Of a DNA stretch of 16,809 nucleotides, positions 1-6,506 are shown piece after piece. The DNA lies in NCBI GenBank assembly GCA_030040175.1, contig JASHUF010000077.1, forward strand, positions 1-16,809. Direction: 5' to 3'. The translations under genes were made by a program, and so were the position numbers. Below the pieces are notes generated by a model, which searched no databases, had not been told where the DNA came from, and saw only the letters and a program-made list of their open reading frames with translations. The stretch comes from Acidobacteriaceae bacterium. GTDB lineage: Bacteria; Acidobacteriota; Terriglobia; Terriglobales; Acidobacteriaceae. How positions within the stretch are numbered: position 1 is the stretch's first letter; every line of letters starts with the position of its first letter.

Positions 1-277
1 AGAAGAACCACAAATCCGGGTTGCCCTCTCTGACAATCTTCCAGACATTCATTGGACTGTCTTGATTGTCGCCCGCAGCGCCATATAGATTGTCGTCCGC
101 CGCCCAAGTTAGAGGCCAGATATCACCGTCAGCTTTATGGAAGCGATGAGCGTCCCAAATGACCGAGGAAATCAAAGTGCTTTTGGGCTGTGGAGGCGTA
201 ACTTTCGAGTAATCCTGAGCAAGTGTGAGAGGACACACCGAGCCCAATAGCATCACGATGGCGAAAATTCGCTTCAT
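1..277 (-). CDS. Secreted protein, N-terminal part (cut by window edge)
   Basis: The frame is open from an ATG at 277 down to the left edge, giving 92 residues of a longer protein. A GGGAGG ribosome site lies four bases before the start. The N-terminus is a typical signal peptide: MKR, a hydrophobic stretch, then LAQD with likely cleavage after LA. The mature part contains GDIWPLTWAADDNLYGAAGD, which resembles the first blade of secreted DUF4185-like or beta-propeller proteins that often sit near glycoside hydrolases. That family link is from memory of the motif and is tentative. The body and any catalytic residues lie outside the window. An overlapping ATG at 281 in another frame opens a different ORF with no signal peptide, so 277 is preferred. 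Confidence 0.6.
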   Translation of the reverse strand, partial: MKRIFAIVMLLGSVCPLTLAQDYSKVTPPQPKSTLISSVIWDAHRFHKADGDIWPLTWAADDNLYGAAGDNQDSPMNVWKIVREGNPDLWFF

Positions 278-1238
278 CCATCCTCCCGAGGGCTTTTCGC
301 TGATGACGATTGCCCAAACTGAAGCCCCCCAAATAAGTAACCCTTCCGCCAGATATGTCGAATACGGTCCCGGTGCTGAATGAACACTCGCAAGATGCCA
401 GCCAGCGAATAAAAGCTGACACCTCCCCTGGCTGACTGAATCGACGCTGACACCTGCACCTTCGGCAATCAGACGCTCAACAATGGATATACCAATACCC
501 GAAGCCCGTCCTCTCGCAATCGTCGTCTGCTATTGAAGCGTCCCTCAAATCTCATGATTACGGTCGGCAGCTTGCTGTGGTTGTACGAATGGGGATTTTC
601 TCGTTTACGAATGATGGTTTCATTCGCCATGGGATAGCGTCCGCTCGACTGTGCGGACACCACACCCAACCTTGGCCGATTGAATGCAATCGACAAGATC
701 CATGTCATCTTCGGGGGATGAAGGCCTCTCCTATCCCGTTTGAAGTGATAGGTCATGGACAGGTCTCTTGTCAAGCAAAAAGTAAATTGTGATAGACTGT
801 TTTGACGAAAAAAGAAATTGATGAATGTATGGAGCGCCACAAAAGATGCATCAAGGTGACGAGCGCCTCGGTGGACCATTGCCGTCGCGCAGGCATCAAA
901 ACGTTCTGCACATTGGCTCATGCTGCCAAAATTTCGTTTCGAAAAGGTTTCCTAGCCAAGGGCCCGTAACCGTCTTCCTGAAAAATATTGGAGCGCGAAT
1001 TTCGGCCAGCCTCCATGTTGCCAAGCTGGAAGAATCTGGATACCGGCTCACTCCCAACCGTTTTCGGATCACCCCTCCGCGAACTTGGGAACGACAAACT
1101 TAGCCTGCGCTTTTCAGGGTATGGCGGGGAACGGACGTGGACTGCCAGCGTCGTTCGCCAATTTCTAAGGAACGATCTGTCATCCTCAGATGCGCTATCG
1201 AAGCTTTGCGCGATCCGGCGGGGTGAAAGGCACCAAGA
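278..1238. other. Gene-poor stretch with decayed sequence
   Basis: No ORF here has a convincing product. The longest ORFs on both strands overlap one another and resemble no family I know. Three copies of GCTGAC at 415, 431 and 446, two of them within the decamer GCTGACACCT, sit between the leftward gene and this stretch and may be a remnant of an insertion-sequence end. A possible promoter (TTGTCA at 768, TAGACT at 793, spacer 19) precedes a small Cys-rich ORF at 802-969 that I do not recognise. A possible winged-helix remnant at about 975-1150 is listed separately. The rest shows nothing I can name. Confidence 0.5.
975..1150 (+). pseudogene. Possible remnant of a winged-helix (MarR-like) regulator
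   Basis: In the frame ending at the TAG at 1101-1103 the translation contains SLHVAKLEESGY followed by a PRTW motif. This matches the recognition helix and wing of short winged-helix regulators, in which a segment like LSxHLxKLEExGY is followed by about 10 residues and then PRTxxRLTxxGRxAF. After the stop, another frame reads ACAFQG, which could continue that pattern. This suggests a decayed gene with a stop and a frameshift. No matching N-terminal half was found upstream. The resemblance spans only about 40 residues and could be chance. It lies just upstream of the mutarotase-like gene and may once have regulated it. Confidence 0.3.
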
Positions 1239-2414
1239 ATGATCAAATCTAAACCGCAATGCGAACGAACGTACTGGAAGGGCCGAGCAGCTTGTGTGCT
1301 GAAGAATGGCTTGATTCAACTGACCCATCTCGTGCACGGCGGGCAGATTGTCGATCTTCATTTTTGCCATGCGCCGTCCACCAATCCGTTTTGGATTCCG
1401 CAATGGAAGATTCGCGAGCCTGGCCAGTTTCGGCCAGCCCGCGATGGGCGGACCTTCGGTTCTCCCGAGAGCGGGAAGCTGTTGAGCTGCATCGCCGGCC
1501 ATACTCTTTGCCTTGATCTCTTCGGACCACCCTCAACCGATGAAGTCCGATTGGGGGCAGTGCTGCACGGTGAAGCAGGAGTAAGTGCCTGGAAAGCATC
1601 GTTCGTCAAGAAAGCAAACGAGAGGGTTTTGCGATTCTCCGTTCATCTTCCCGCCGCAGCTTTGTTCTTTAGACGCGACCTGACTTTGCGGGCAGACGAG
1701 TCTGTGGTTGCGATTCGCGAAACTGTACAGAACGAGCGCCGCGTTGACCAGTTCATTCAGTGGCAGCAGCATGCAACGCTGGGTCCGCCGTTTCTCGGCT
1801 ACGATTCATGCATCGTGGAGCTGTCTGGCGCGCGCAGCATAACGCATCCGAGCGGATACGAGGGAGCTGAACTTCTGGCCTCCGGGGCCGAGTTCATGTG
1901 GCCCTTCGCACCCCGACTCGACGGGAACCGAACTGATCTGCGCCGGGTGCTTATCACGGAAGGGAAAGGATTCGTCGTAGGGGTGCAGGTTCCGCCGAAC
2001 CGCAAGTACGGCTTCGTGTGTGCGATTGACACAAGAAGTTCCGTGGCATTTGGCTACTGCTTTCCCCGAACCGATTTTCCCTGGATTGTGTTGTGGGAAG
2101 AAAACCGCGCTCGCTGCGCGCCGCCTTGGGACCGCCGCGAACAAACACGCGGTCTGGAGTTCGGGACCAGCGCGTTGCCGCGGACGCGCGATGAAACCTA
2201 CCATGATGGTGCGATTTTTGGCGCCCCGACACTTATGCGCATCCCGGCAAAGGGAAGCCGGACGGTCAGTTACGTAATGTTTCTGGGGCAGGTTCCGGAA
2301 GGAACCGATTCGGTTTCCGACATTTGCGTGAGCCGTGAGAGTCTCGATCTCATCAATTCCGCCGGAAAAGTATGCTGTTCATTACCGGTGACTCAATCCG
2401 ACGAGATTTTTTGA
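1239..2414 (+). CDS. Aldose 1-epimerase-like (galactose mutarotase fold) protein
   Basis: The 391-residue protein has no signal peptide or membrane segment, so it is cytoplasmic. Around residues 175-190 it has WQQHATLGPPFLGY, which resembles the His-containing HxTLGxPFL segment of aldose 1-epimerase-like and DUF4432-like beta-sandwich proteins. The length fits that superfamily, which interconverts sugar anomers or binds sugars. The match is motif-based and substrate cannot be given. The start is ATG, preceded by GAAAGG nine bases upstream. The frame is intact, unlike the genes just downstream. The truncated epimerase gene begins 24 bases after its stop, so the two were probably cotranscribed. 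Together with the kinase and GH27 gene further along, the context indicates sugar catabolism. Confidence 0.6.
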   Translation: MIKSKPQCERTYWKGRAACVLKNGLIQLTHLVHGGQIVDLHFCHAPSTNPFWIPQWKIREPGQFRPARDGRTFGSPESGKLLSCIAGHTLCLDLFGPPSTDEVRLGAVLHGEAGVSAWKASFVKKANERVLRFSVHLPAAALFFRRDLTLRADESVVAIRETVQNERRVDQFIQWQQHATLGPPFLGYDSCIVELSGARSITHPSGYEGAELLASGAEFMWPFAPRLDGNRTDLRRVLITEGKGFVVGVQVPPNRKYGFVCAIDTRSSVAFGYCFPRTDFPWIVLWEENRARCAPPWDRREQTRGLEFGTSALPRTRDETYHDGAIFGAPTLMRIPAKGSRTVSYVMFLGQVPEGTDSVSDICVSRESLDLINSAGKVCCSLPVTQSDEIF

Positions 2415-2438
2415 TATGGCTGTCCAGAGGAATCATTC

Positions 2439-2672
2439 GTGCGCGTATTCGGGATGGGAGCCCAAGGCTGTATCGGTGCCTGGATTGCAAAGGAACTGCC
2501 GGACAAATCAATCGATGCGGCGATTTACGATTTGGATGCGACCCCATGGAGATCGTCGCTGATTGCTGCCGAGGAAGAGATCAGACGGATGGAAGTGCAT
2601 ATCGGCGCCATCGAAAAGACCGAACGAACAAAGTCCCTCGCTCGCGGGCTCAATTTACTGAGTCACCTATAG
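2439..2672 (+). pseudogene. Truncated NAD-dependent sugar epimerase/dehydratase
   Basis: A GTG start with AGAGGA seven bases upstream opens a 77-residue frame. Its first residues give a Rossmann dinucleotide-binding strand-turn-helix (VFGMGAQGCIGAWIAKEL, GxxGxxG pattern) followed by YDLD at the end of the second strand, as in extended SDR epimerases. Full-length members have about 300 residues. This one stops at TAG 2670-2672, near where the conserved IxHLA strand would begin (LNLLSHL here). The substrate-binding half and the YxxxK active site are absent, and a repeat element begins 11 bases later. The good ribosome site suggests a once-active gene cut by an insertion or deletion. A functional short peptide is unlikely. 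Confidence 0.65.
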
Positions 2673-2682
2673 GGAATTAGCG

Positions 2683-2960
2683 CTGGTTGCACAAATGGTG
2701 TTTTGAAAGGGCGCGACTTGAGAGCTTGCTGAAAAAAGGCAGTTGGCAAGGACCGAAGCGAAAAACGTCCCTCAGCGGCTAAAGCCGCGCGTTGATTTTG
2801 CGCAGCTTTTGCGGCACGGCTGAAGCCATGCCCTGATACAAGACTCCTCCATACCCTTTTTTCAGCAAGCTCTTGAGTCGTGCGATAAGCGCCAACAAAA
2901 TCGCGGGCTTTAGCCCCTGCGGGGCGTTTTCTCATCGCCATGGGCTATTGATGCAACCAG
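2683..2960. repeat. Inverted-repeat element 1 (MITE-like, about 280 bp)
   Basis: The outer 9-bp ends CTGGTTGCA (2683-2691) and TGCAACCAG (2952-2960) are inverted. Inside is an 18-bp perfect inverted repeat, GAGCTTGCTGAAAAAAGG at 2722-2739 against 2855-2872, and pairing continues imperfectly outward for about 12 more bases (GCGCGACTTGAG against CTTGAGTCGTGC). Smaller stems (GGCTAAAGCC, GGGCTTTAGCCC) lie within. The 92-codon minus frame across the element, with HGFSRAAKAAQ, resembles spurious hypothetical proteins often annotated over dispersed repeats in Acidobacteria; that is from memory. No transposase is present, so the element would be non-autonomous. Confidence 0.6.
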
Positions 2961-2967
2961 TTCTACG

Positions 2968-3076
2968 GCATTTTCTGAGTTACTGTGTCCTTTTCATTTC
3001 CTCGTAAGGTCGCCGCTCCCTGTTGGTCGCGTCGACTCTGCCTTCCGTCTTCGGGATACAGCTACTCAGAAAATGC
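2968..3076. repeat. Inverted-repeat element 2 (109 bp, MITE-like)
   Basis: The left end GCATTTTCTGAGTTACTGT (2968-2986) is the reverse complement of ACAGCTACTCAGAAAATGC (3058-3076) at 17 of 19 positions. The 71-bp interior has no ORF of note. The right end coincides with the point where the SDR remnant on the minus strand loses its family resemblance, which supports insertion or deletion here. It lies seven bases after inverted-repeat element 1. Target duplications are not evident. Confidence 0.5.
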
Positions 3077-3077
3077 G

Positions 3078-3196
3078 TTAGCGCTCCGGCGTATACCAAA
3101 GGCGCTTCTGGCATTCCATGACGATAGCTCCAGGGAGCACGGCGTTAACGCAAATGCCCGACGGGCCAAGATCGTAGGCCAGCCCGCGATGCGACT
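3078..3196 (-). pseudogene. C-terminal fragment of an SDR-family dehydrogenase
   Basis: Reading on the minus strand from about 3190, the translation gives RGLAYDLGPSGICVNAVLPG, then AIVMECQKRLWYTPER and a stop. This is the post-active-site segment of classical short-chain dehydrogenases, where RxLAxxLGxxGIRVNxVxPG is followed by the substrate-loop helix. The catalytic YxxxK and the NAD-binding half are missing upstream and the C-terminal end is missing downstream. Only about 36 codons are left. The remaining edge abuts inverted-repeat element 2. The gene ran opposite to the sugar operon. It is a relic without likely function. Confidence 0.6.
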
Positions 3197-3318
3197 GAAT
3201 GGGGTTTTTCGGTTTAAGGCTTGAGTGCAGTCGGTGGGCCAGCCGTAATCCGGCTGCGTGATGAAACATATTACACAAATATTGCAAAATCTAATCTCCT
3301 ATTGCACTCAACCTGCGC

Positions 3319-3348
3319 TTGACACAGGTGATTCAAGGTCAGTATACT
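3319..3348 (+). promoter_or_regulatory. Sigma70-type promoter of the sugar operon
   Basis: TTGACA at 3319-3324 is a perfect -35 box, and TATACT at 3343-3348 is a five-of-six -10 box, with an 18-base spacer. Transcription should begin near 3355, only about a dozen bases before the URO-D frame and just upstream of the palindromic operator. This is the best promoter-like sequence I saw in the window. Confidence 0.75.
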
Positions 3349-3359
3349 ACGCATAATTG

Positions 3360-3375
3360 ATGAAACATGTTTCAT
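3360..3375. promoter_or_regulatory. Palindromic operator, probable LacI-family site
   Basis: ATGAAACATGTTTCAT is a perfect 16-bp palindrome placed at about +5 to +20 of the predicted transcript, a classical blocking position. The TGAAAC half-site is typical of LacI-family operators. The regulator encoded at 6503-7531 is the natural candidate. The site covers the ATG at 3367 of the URO-D frame. A second copy of the outer sequence TGATGAAACAT occurs at 3259-3269, 99 bp upstream of the one at 3358-3368, with a decayed right half. It may be a second operator upstream of the promoter. Confidence 0.65.
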
Positions 3376-4394
3376 AAACTGCCAAGATATACCTGCCGCA
3401 AAAGAACCCGGCGCGCCCGCGCGCGCCAATCGGTCGACCGCTTCCCGATCCAGGTCAACGGGACACTGCCCGCGGCAAAGCGGGTCGCAGCATACTGCGG
3501 CGTGTCCGTGGCGCAATTGCAGGATGTCCGCGGAAACCACTTGCTTTGCGTGGATCTGCATGATCCGGTCCGCTTAAGCGACGACGGCAAAACCGCCATC
3601 GACGGGTGGGGCCCGGGATGGAGCGCAGAATCGCAGGGCGATGTTCACACCTTCGCTCCCATGGCGGCCGCGGAAGATTCGGCGACCTTCCCTTGGCCGG
3701 ACTCATCCGAACCGGATCTTCCGGATGAAGCGAAACGCCGCATGGCCGCAGACAACGGCTCCCAATTTGTGATTCCGGACCTGGGGATGTGCCTGTTCGA
3801 GCGAGCCCGGTCCCTGCGCAGCTTCGAAGCCTTTCTCCGGGATCTGGGCGAAGGCCCCGAATGGGTCGAAGGCATCCTTGACCTCATCACCGAGATTCAG
3901 GTTGTGCTCGTCCATCGGTTCATTGCGGCCGGCGTGACGGGGGAAATTTCGGCGACAACCAAGGCGCCCAGCGGTCGTGGTTGTTTTCGGCACCAATGCG
4001 GCGCCGGTTTATCAAGCTACGGCTGGCCCGGCTGTTGGTTCCATTCCGCGATGCCGGTCTGCCCGTGATTCTGCATTCCAATGGCGGCATTTGCGCAATT
4101 TTTCCCGATCGTGTGGAGCTTGGCATGACTACCCTCAATCCGGTGCAACCAGAGGCCCTCGACCGCAAATGGCTCTATAGGGAGTTCGGCGACCGATCAA
4201 GTTTCTGCGGTGGCATTTCAACTCAATGCGTTCTGCCGCGTGGTGTGCACGGCGAGATTAGCGCTGCAACCGATGCATGCATTCACAGCCTGGCTCCAGA
4301 CGGCATGGGCCTGCTGCTAGGCCCGTCTCACCCCCTGCCGACGGATATCCCGATGGCGGGCGATGACACCATGCAGGAGAGGCTTCCATCGTGA
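3367..4394 (+). pseudogene. URO-D-like (uroporphyrinogen decarboxylase family) gene with a frameshift
   Basis: Two frames together make one protein of about 340 residues. The first (3367 to about 3948) has FPIQVNGT, GNHLLCVDLHDPVRLSDDGK and VIPDLGMCLFERA. The second (about 3948 to the TGA at 4392-4394) continues with GDNQGAQRSWLFS, LPVILHSNGG, TTLNPVQPE and GGISTQCVLPRG, the order expected of URO-D-like proteins found in bacterial sugar loci. One T is missing in GAAATTTCGG near 3946-3950; restoring it joins the frames. Read as is, translation ends at 4068. The N-terminus is also ragged: the ATG at 3367 lies inside the operator and has no ribosome site. The sugar-locus members have no known reaction that I can state. 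A sequencing error is possible, but the neighbouring decayed genes favour real decay. The tail overlaps the kinase start by GTGA. Confidence 0.7.
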
Positions 4395-5560
4395 ACGAGC
4401 GGAGAGACCGCATCCTTACAGCCTTCGCTGAAAAGTTCGGCGGCTCGCCGGATCTTTGGGCGCGTGCCCCTGGCCGCGTCGACCTGATGGGCAGCCACAC
4501 TGACTACAATCTCGGCTACGTGCTCACGCTCCCCATCAGCCGCGATACCGTCATCGCCGGGCGAGCCAGGCACGACGGCATGGTAAGGCTGCATTCTCTG
4601 GCCATGGATGCGGAAGACTGCTTCACCATCGATTCGGTTGAGCGGGCAGGACGAGGTTATTGGGGCAACTACATTCGCGGTGTAGCCTCGGTCCTGCTGC
4701 AAGAAGGCTTTGCATTGACCGGCCTGGAGGCCGTTATCGAAACCGTGATCCCGCTGGGCAGCGGGCTCAGTTCCTCAGCTGCGCTGGAGTGTGCCGCGGC
4801 GGTACTTTTCCAAAGCCTTGGCGGCCGGCAGCTCGACCCCGTGCGAATGGCGCAAATATGCCAGCGCGCCGAAAACGAGTTTGCCGGCGTCAGTTGCGGG
4901 ATTCTGGATCAATATACTTCCTGCGCCGGCCGCGCCGGCTGCGCACTGCTGCTCGATTGCAAGGACCTTTCCAGCCGGCCAGTCCGGCTGCCAGACGATA
5001 TTTCCGTCGTGATTTGCGATACCCGCGCGCGACGCGAATTGGCCGGCTCGGAATACGGAATGCGCCGCGCCGACTGCGAGTTAGGGGCGAAGCTCATGGG
5101 CGTTCCGGCCTTGCGCTATGCCAGCCTCAAACAACTTGACAGCGTGTCGGATGCACTGTCTGCGCGAGCTGCGCGCCGCTGCCGCTTCATCCTCGAGGAG
5201 AATGAGCGCGTTCTCCGCCTGGAAAACGCTCTTGCCCGCGGAGATCGGGAACAGATTGTCGCGCTTTGTGCCGAGTCGTTCCGCGGCGCAACGGAACTGT
5301 ATGAGATTGTGACATTCCCCATGAAGATGATGGTCGATGCCATGCTCGCTGCTCCTGGGGCGATTGGGGCGCGTCAGGCCGGCGCCGGTTTTGGCGGCTG
5401 CATGGCAGCGTTTGTGGACACCCGATCAGTGGCCGCATTCTCCAACGCGGTCTGTTTGGAGTACCGGAAGGCCACAGGCATCGAGCCCATTGTCTATGCC
5501 GTGGAAGCCGCGGATGGAGCCGGGTTCGTGGAAGAGAAGTGGCAGGAGGTCAATTCGTGA
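4391..5560 (+). CDS. Galactokinase-like GHMP sugar kinase
   Basis: The 389-residue protein has all three GHMP motifs: GRVDLMGSHTDYN at 28-40, the ATP loop PLGSGLSSSA at 121-130 and GAGFGGC at 331-337. The catalytic Asp of CGILDQ is residue 173. Length fits galactokinase (about 380-390), which phosphorylates galactose at C1. The signature differs from the classical GRVNLIGEHTDYN: Asp replaces Asn at 31 and Ser replaces Glu at 35. That Glu contacts the sugar C6 hydroxyl in studied galactokinases, so the substrate may be another galactose-like sugar such as one lacking O6. This is inference. The start GTG overlaps the upstream stop as GTGA, with AGGAG 11 bases before it. The frame is intact. Confidence 0.85.
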   Translation: MNERRDRILTAFAEKFGGSPDLWARAPGRVDLMGSHTDYNLGYVLTLPISRDTVIAGRARHDGMVRLHSLAMDAEDCFTIDSVERAGRGYWGNYIRGVASVLLQEGFALTGLEAVIETVIPLGSGLSSSAALECAAAVLFQSLGGRQLDPVRMAQICQRAENEFAGVSCGILDQYTSCAGRAGCALLLDCKDLSSRPVRLPDDISVVICDTRARRELAGSEYGMRRADCELGAKLMGVPALRYASLKQLDSVSDALSARAARRCRFILEENERVLRLENALARGDREQIVALCAESFRGATELYEIVTFPMKMMVDAMLAAPGAIGARQAGAGFGGCMAAFVDTRSVAAFSNAVCLEYRKATGIEPIVYAVEAADGAGFVEEKWQEVNS

Positions 5561-6396
5561 ATCTGCCGAAACTTGATGGGAAGTATGTTGTCTCCAATGA
5601 GCAGGTCGAGTGTTTTCGCCGCGATGGCTTTATCGTGTTGCCGCGTGTTGCCAGCGCCGAAGAAATCGCTGCCTGGCGACCGGCGATTCTGGATGCGCGC
5701 AACGAGCACGGCCAGCAGGCGGTGCCGCTCGAGCAGCGCGACACCTACGGAAAGGCCTTCTTGAAGGGGCTTAACCTGTGGGCTTGCGACGCCGAGGTCT
5801 GCCGCTTCGTAACCTCGCCCCGCTTTGCGCGCATCGCCGCGGACCTGCTGGGCGTCGAGGCTGTCCGCATCTATCACGACCAGGCGCTCATCAAGGAACC
5901 AGGCGGCGGCATTACCCCCTGGCACCAGGACCAGCACTACTGGCCACTGGATACGGCCAGCACGGTCACCATGTGGATGCCGCTCGTGGATGTTACGGCG
6001 GAGATGGGCACCATGCGCTTCGCCTGCGGTTCGCACCTGCTGGGCTACCTGGGAGACGCCCCGATCGGCGATGCGTCCGAGGCGCAATTCGAGACCTTCA
6101 TCCGTAAGCGGGGCTTTCGCGTTGAGCAATGTCCCTCCCTGCACGCAGGGGACGCAAGTTTCCACTTCGGATGGACGCTGCACGGTGCACCCGGCAACTG
6201 CACGAGTCAAACGCGAGAAGTGATGACGGTCATCTGGTTTGCCGATGGCGCGCGTGTGTCTGTGCCCGATAACTCCAGCCGGCAACGCGATCTGAGCCGC
6301 TGGCTCAACGATATTCCTCCTGGGGAATTGGCTGCCGGTCCTCTGAATCCTGTTGTTTTCGATCGAAGAGCGCTCGAACAGGACAAAACCGTATGA
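5557..6396 (+). CDS. Phytanoyl-CoA dioxygenase (PhyH) family Fe(II)/2-oxoglutarate oxygenase
   Basis: The 279-residue protein has the iron facial triad of this fold: WHQD gives His123 and Asp125, LHGAPGN gives His209, and Arg220, 11 residues later, fits the 2-oxoglutarate anchor. Such enzymes hydroxylate small molecules using 2-oxoglutarate and oxygen; the substrate is unknown here. No signal peptide is present. I chose GTG 5557 because AGGAGG lies seven bases upstream and it overlaps the kinase stop as GTGA; an in-frame GTG at 5539 would add six residues. In sugar operons these proteins are thought to act on unusual sugars or sugar acids, but this is not shown by sequence. The stop overlaps the next small gene by ATGA. 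Confidence 0.85.
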   Translation: MNLPKLDGKYVVSNEQVECFRRDGFIVLPRVASAEEIAAWRPAILDARNEHGQQAVPLEQRDTYGKAFLKGLNLWACDAEVCRFVTSPRFARIAADLLGVEAVRIYHDQALIKEPGGGITPWHQDQHYWPLDTASTVTMWMPLVDVTAEMGTMRFACGSHLLGYLGDAPIGDASEAQFETFIRKRGFRVEQCPSLHAGDASFHFGWTLHGAPGNCTSQTREVMTVIWFADGARVSVPDNSSRQRDLSRWLNDIPPGELAAGPLNPVVFDRRALEQDKTV

Positions 6397-6506
6397 TGTC
6401 AGGTGTGGATCTCAATTTCGCGGTTTTCGCCATTTGTATGGTCGCTGCGGCTTGTACCGGCATTGTGGCCGCAGGCCTTCGCCAATCGCAGATCGAGGCG
6501 CCATGA
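6393..6506 (+). CDS. Tiny one-helix membrane peptide (37 aa), possibly a transporter remnant
   Basis: An ATG at 6393 overlaps the PhyH stop (ATGA), and its own TGA at 6504-6506 overlaps the LacI ATG (ATGA). The peptide starts MMSGVDLNFAVFAICMVAAA and ends in GLRQSQIEAP: a short polar start, one hydrophobic helix of about 22 residues, then a basic and polar tail. The start also resembles the first helix of sodium:solute symporters (GLDxxVFxIYMxAV-like), so it may be what remains of a sugar transporter gene after an in-frame deletion. Either reading is inference. The double overlap exactly fills the gap between two real genes, which argues that it is translated and couples LacI synthesis to the operon. 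Confidence 0.5.
   Translation: MMSGVDLNFAVFAICMVAAACTGIVAAGLRQSQIEAP

Noticed and set aside
802..969. Small Cys-rich ORF (55 codons from TTG, 47 from ATG)
   Set aside because: It has no ribosome site, its promoter is doubtful, and I recognise no family. It lies in a decayed stretch, so I did not call it a gene.
2663..2941. 92-codon minus ORF over inverted-repeat element 1
   Set aside because: It is explained by the repeat element. Similar frames are commonly annotated over such repeats and are unlikely to be genes.
3940..3955. Programmed -1 frameshift at AAATTTC in the URO-D-like gene
   Set aside because: The heptamer looks like a slippery site, but its phase is wrong: the zero-frame codons are ATT TCG, and slipping back one base would not allow re-pairing. 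A plain deletion fits better.
5494..6285. 263-codon minus ORF opposite PhyH
   Set aside because: The plus strand has the complete iron-binding triad and a good ribosome site; the minus ORF has no family features.
6353..6502. Longer N-terminus for the LacI protein
   Set aside because: The extension overlaps PhyH, has no family resemblance, and the HTH starts right after the ATG at 6503, which has its own ribosome site.
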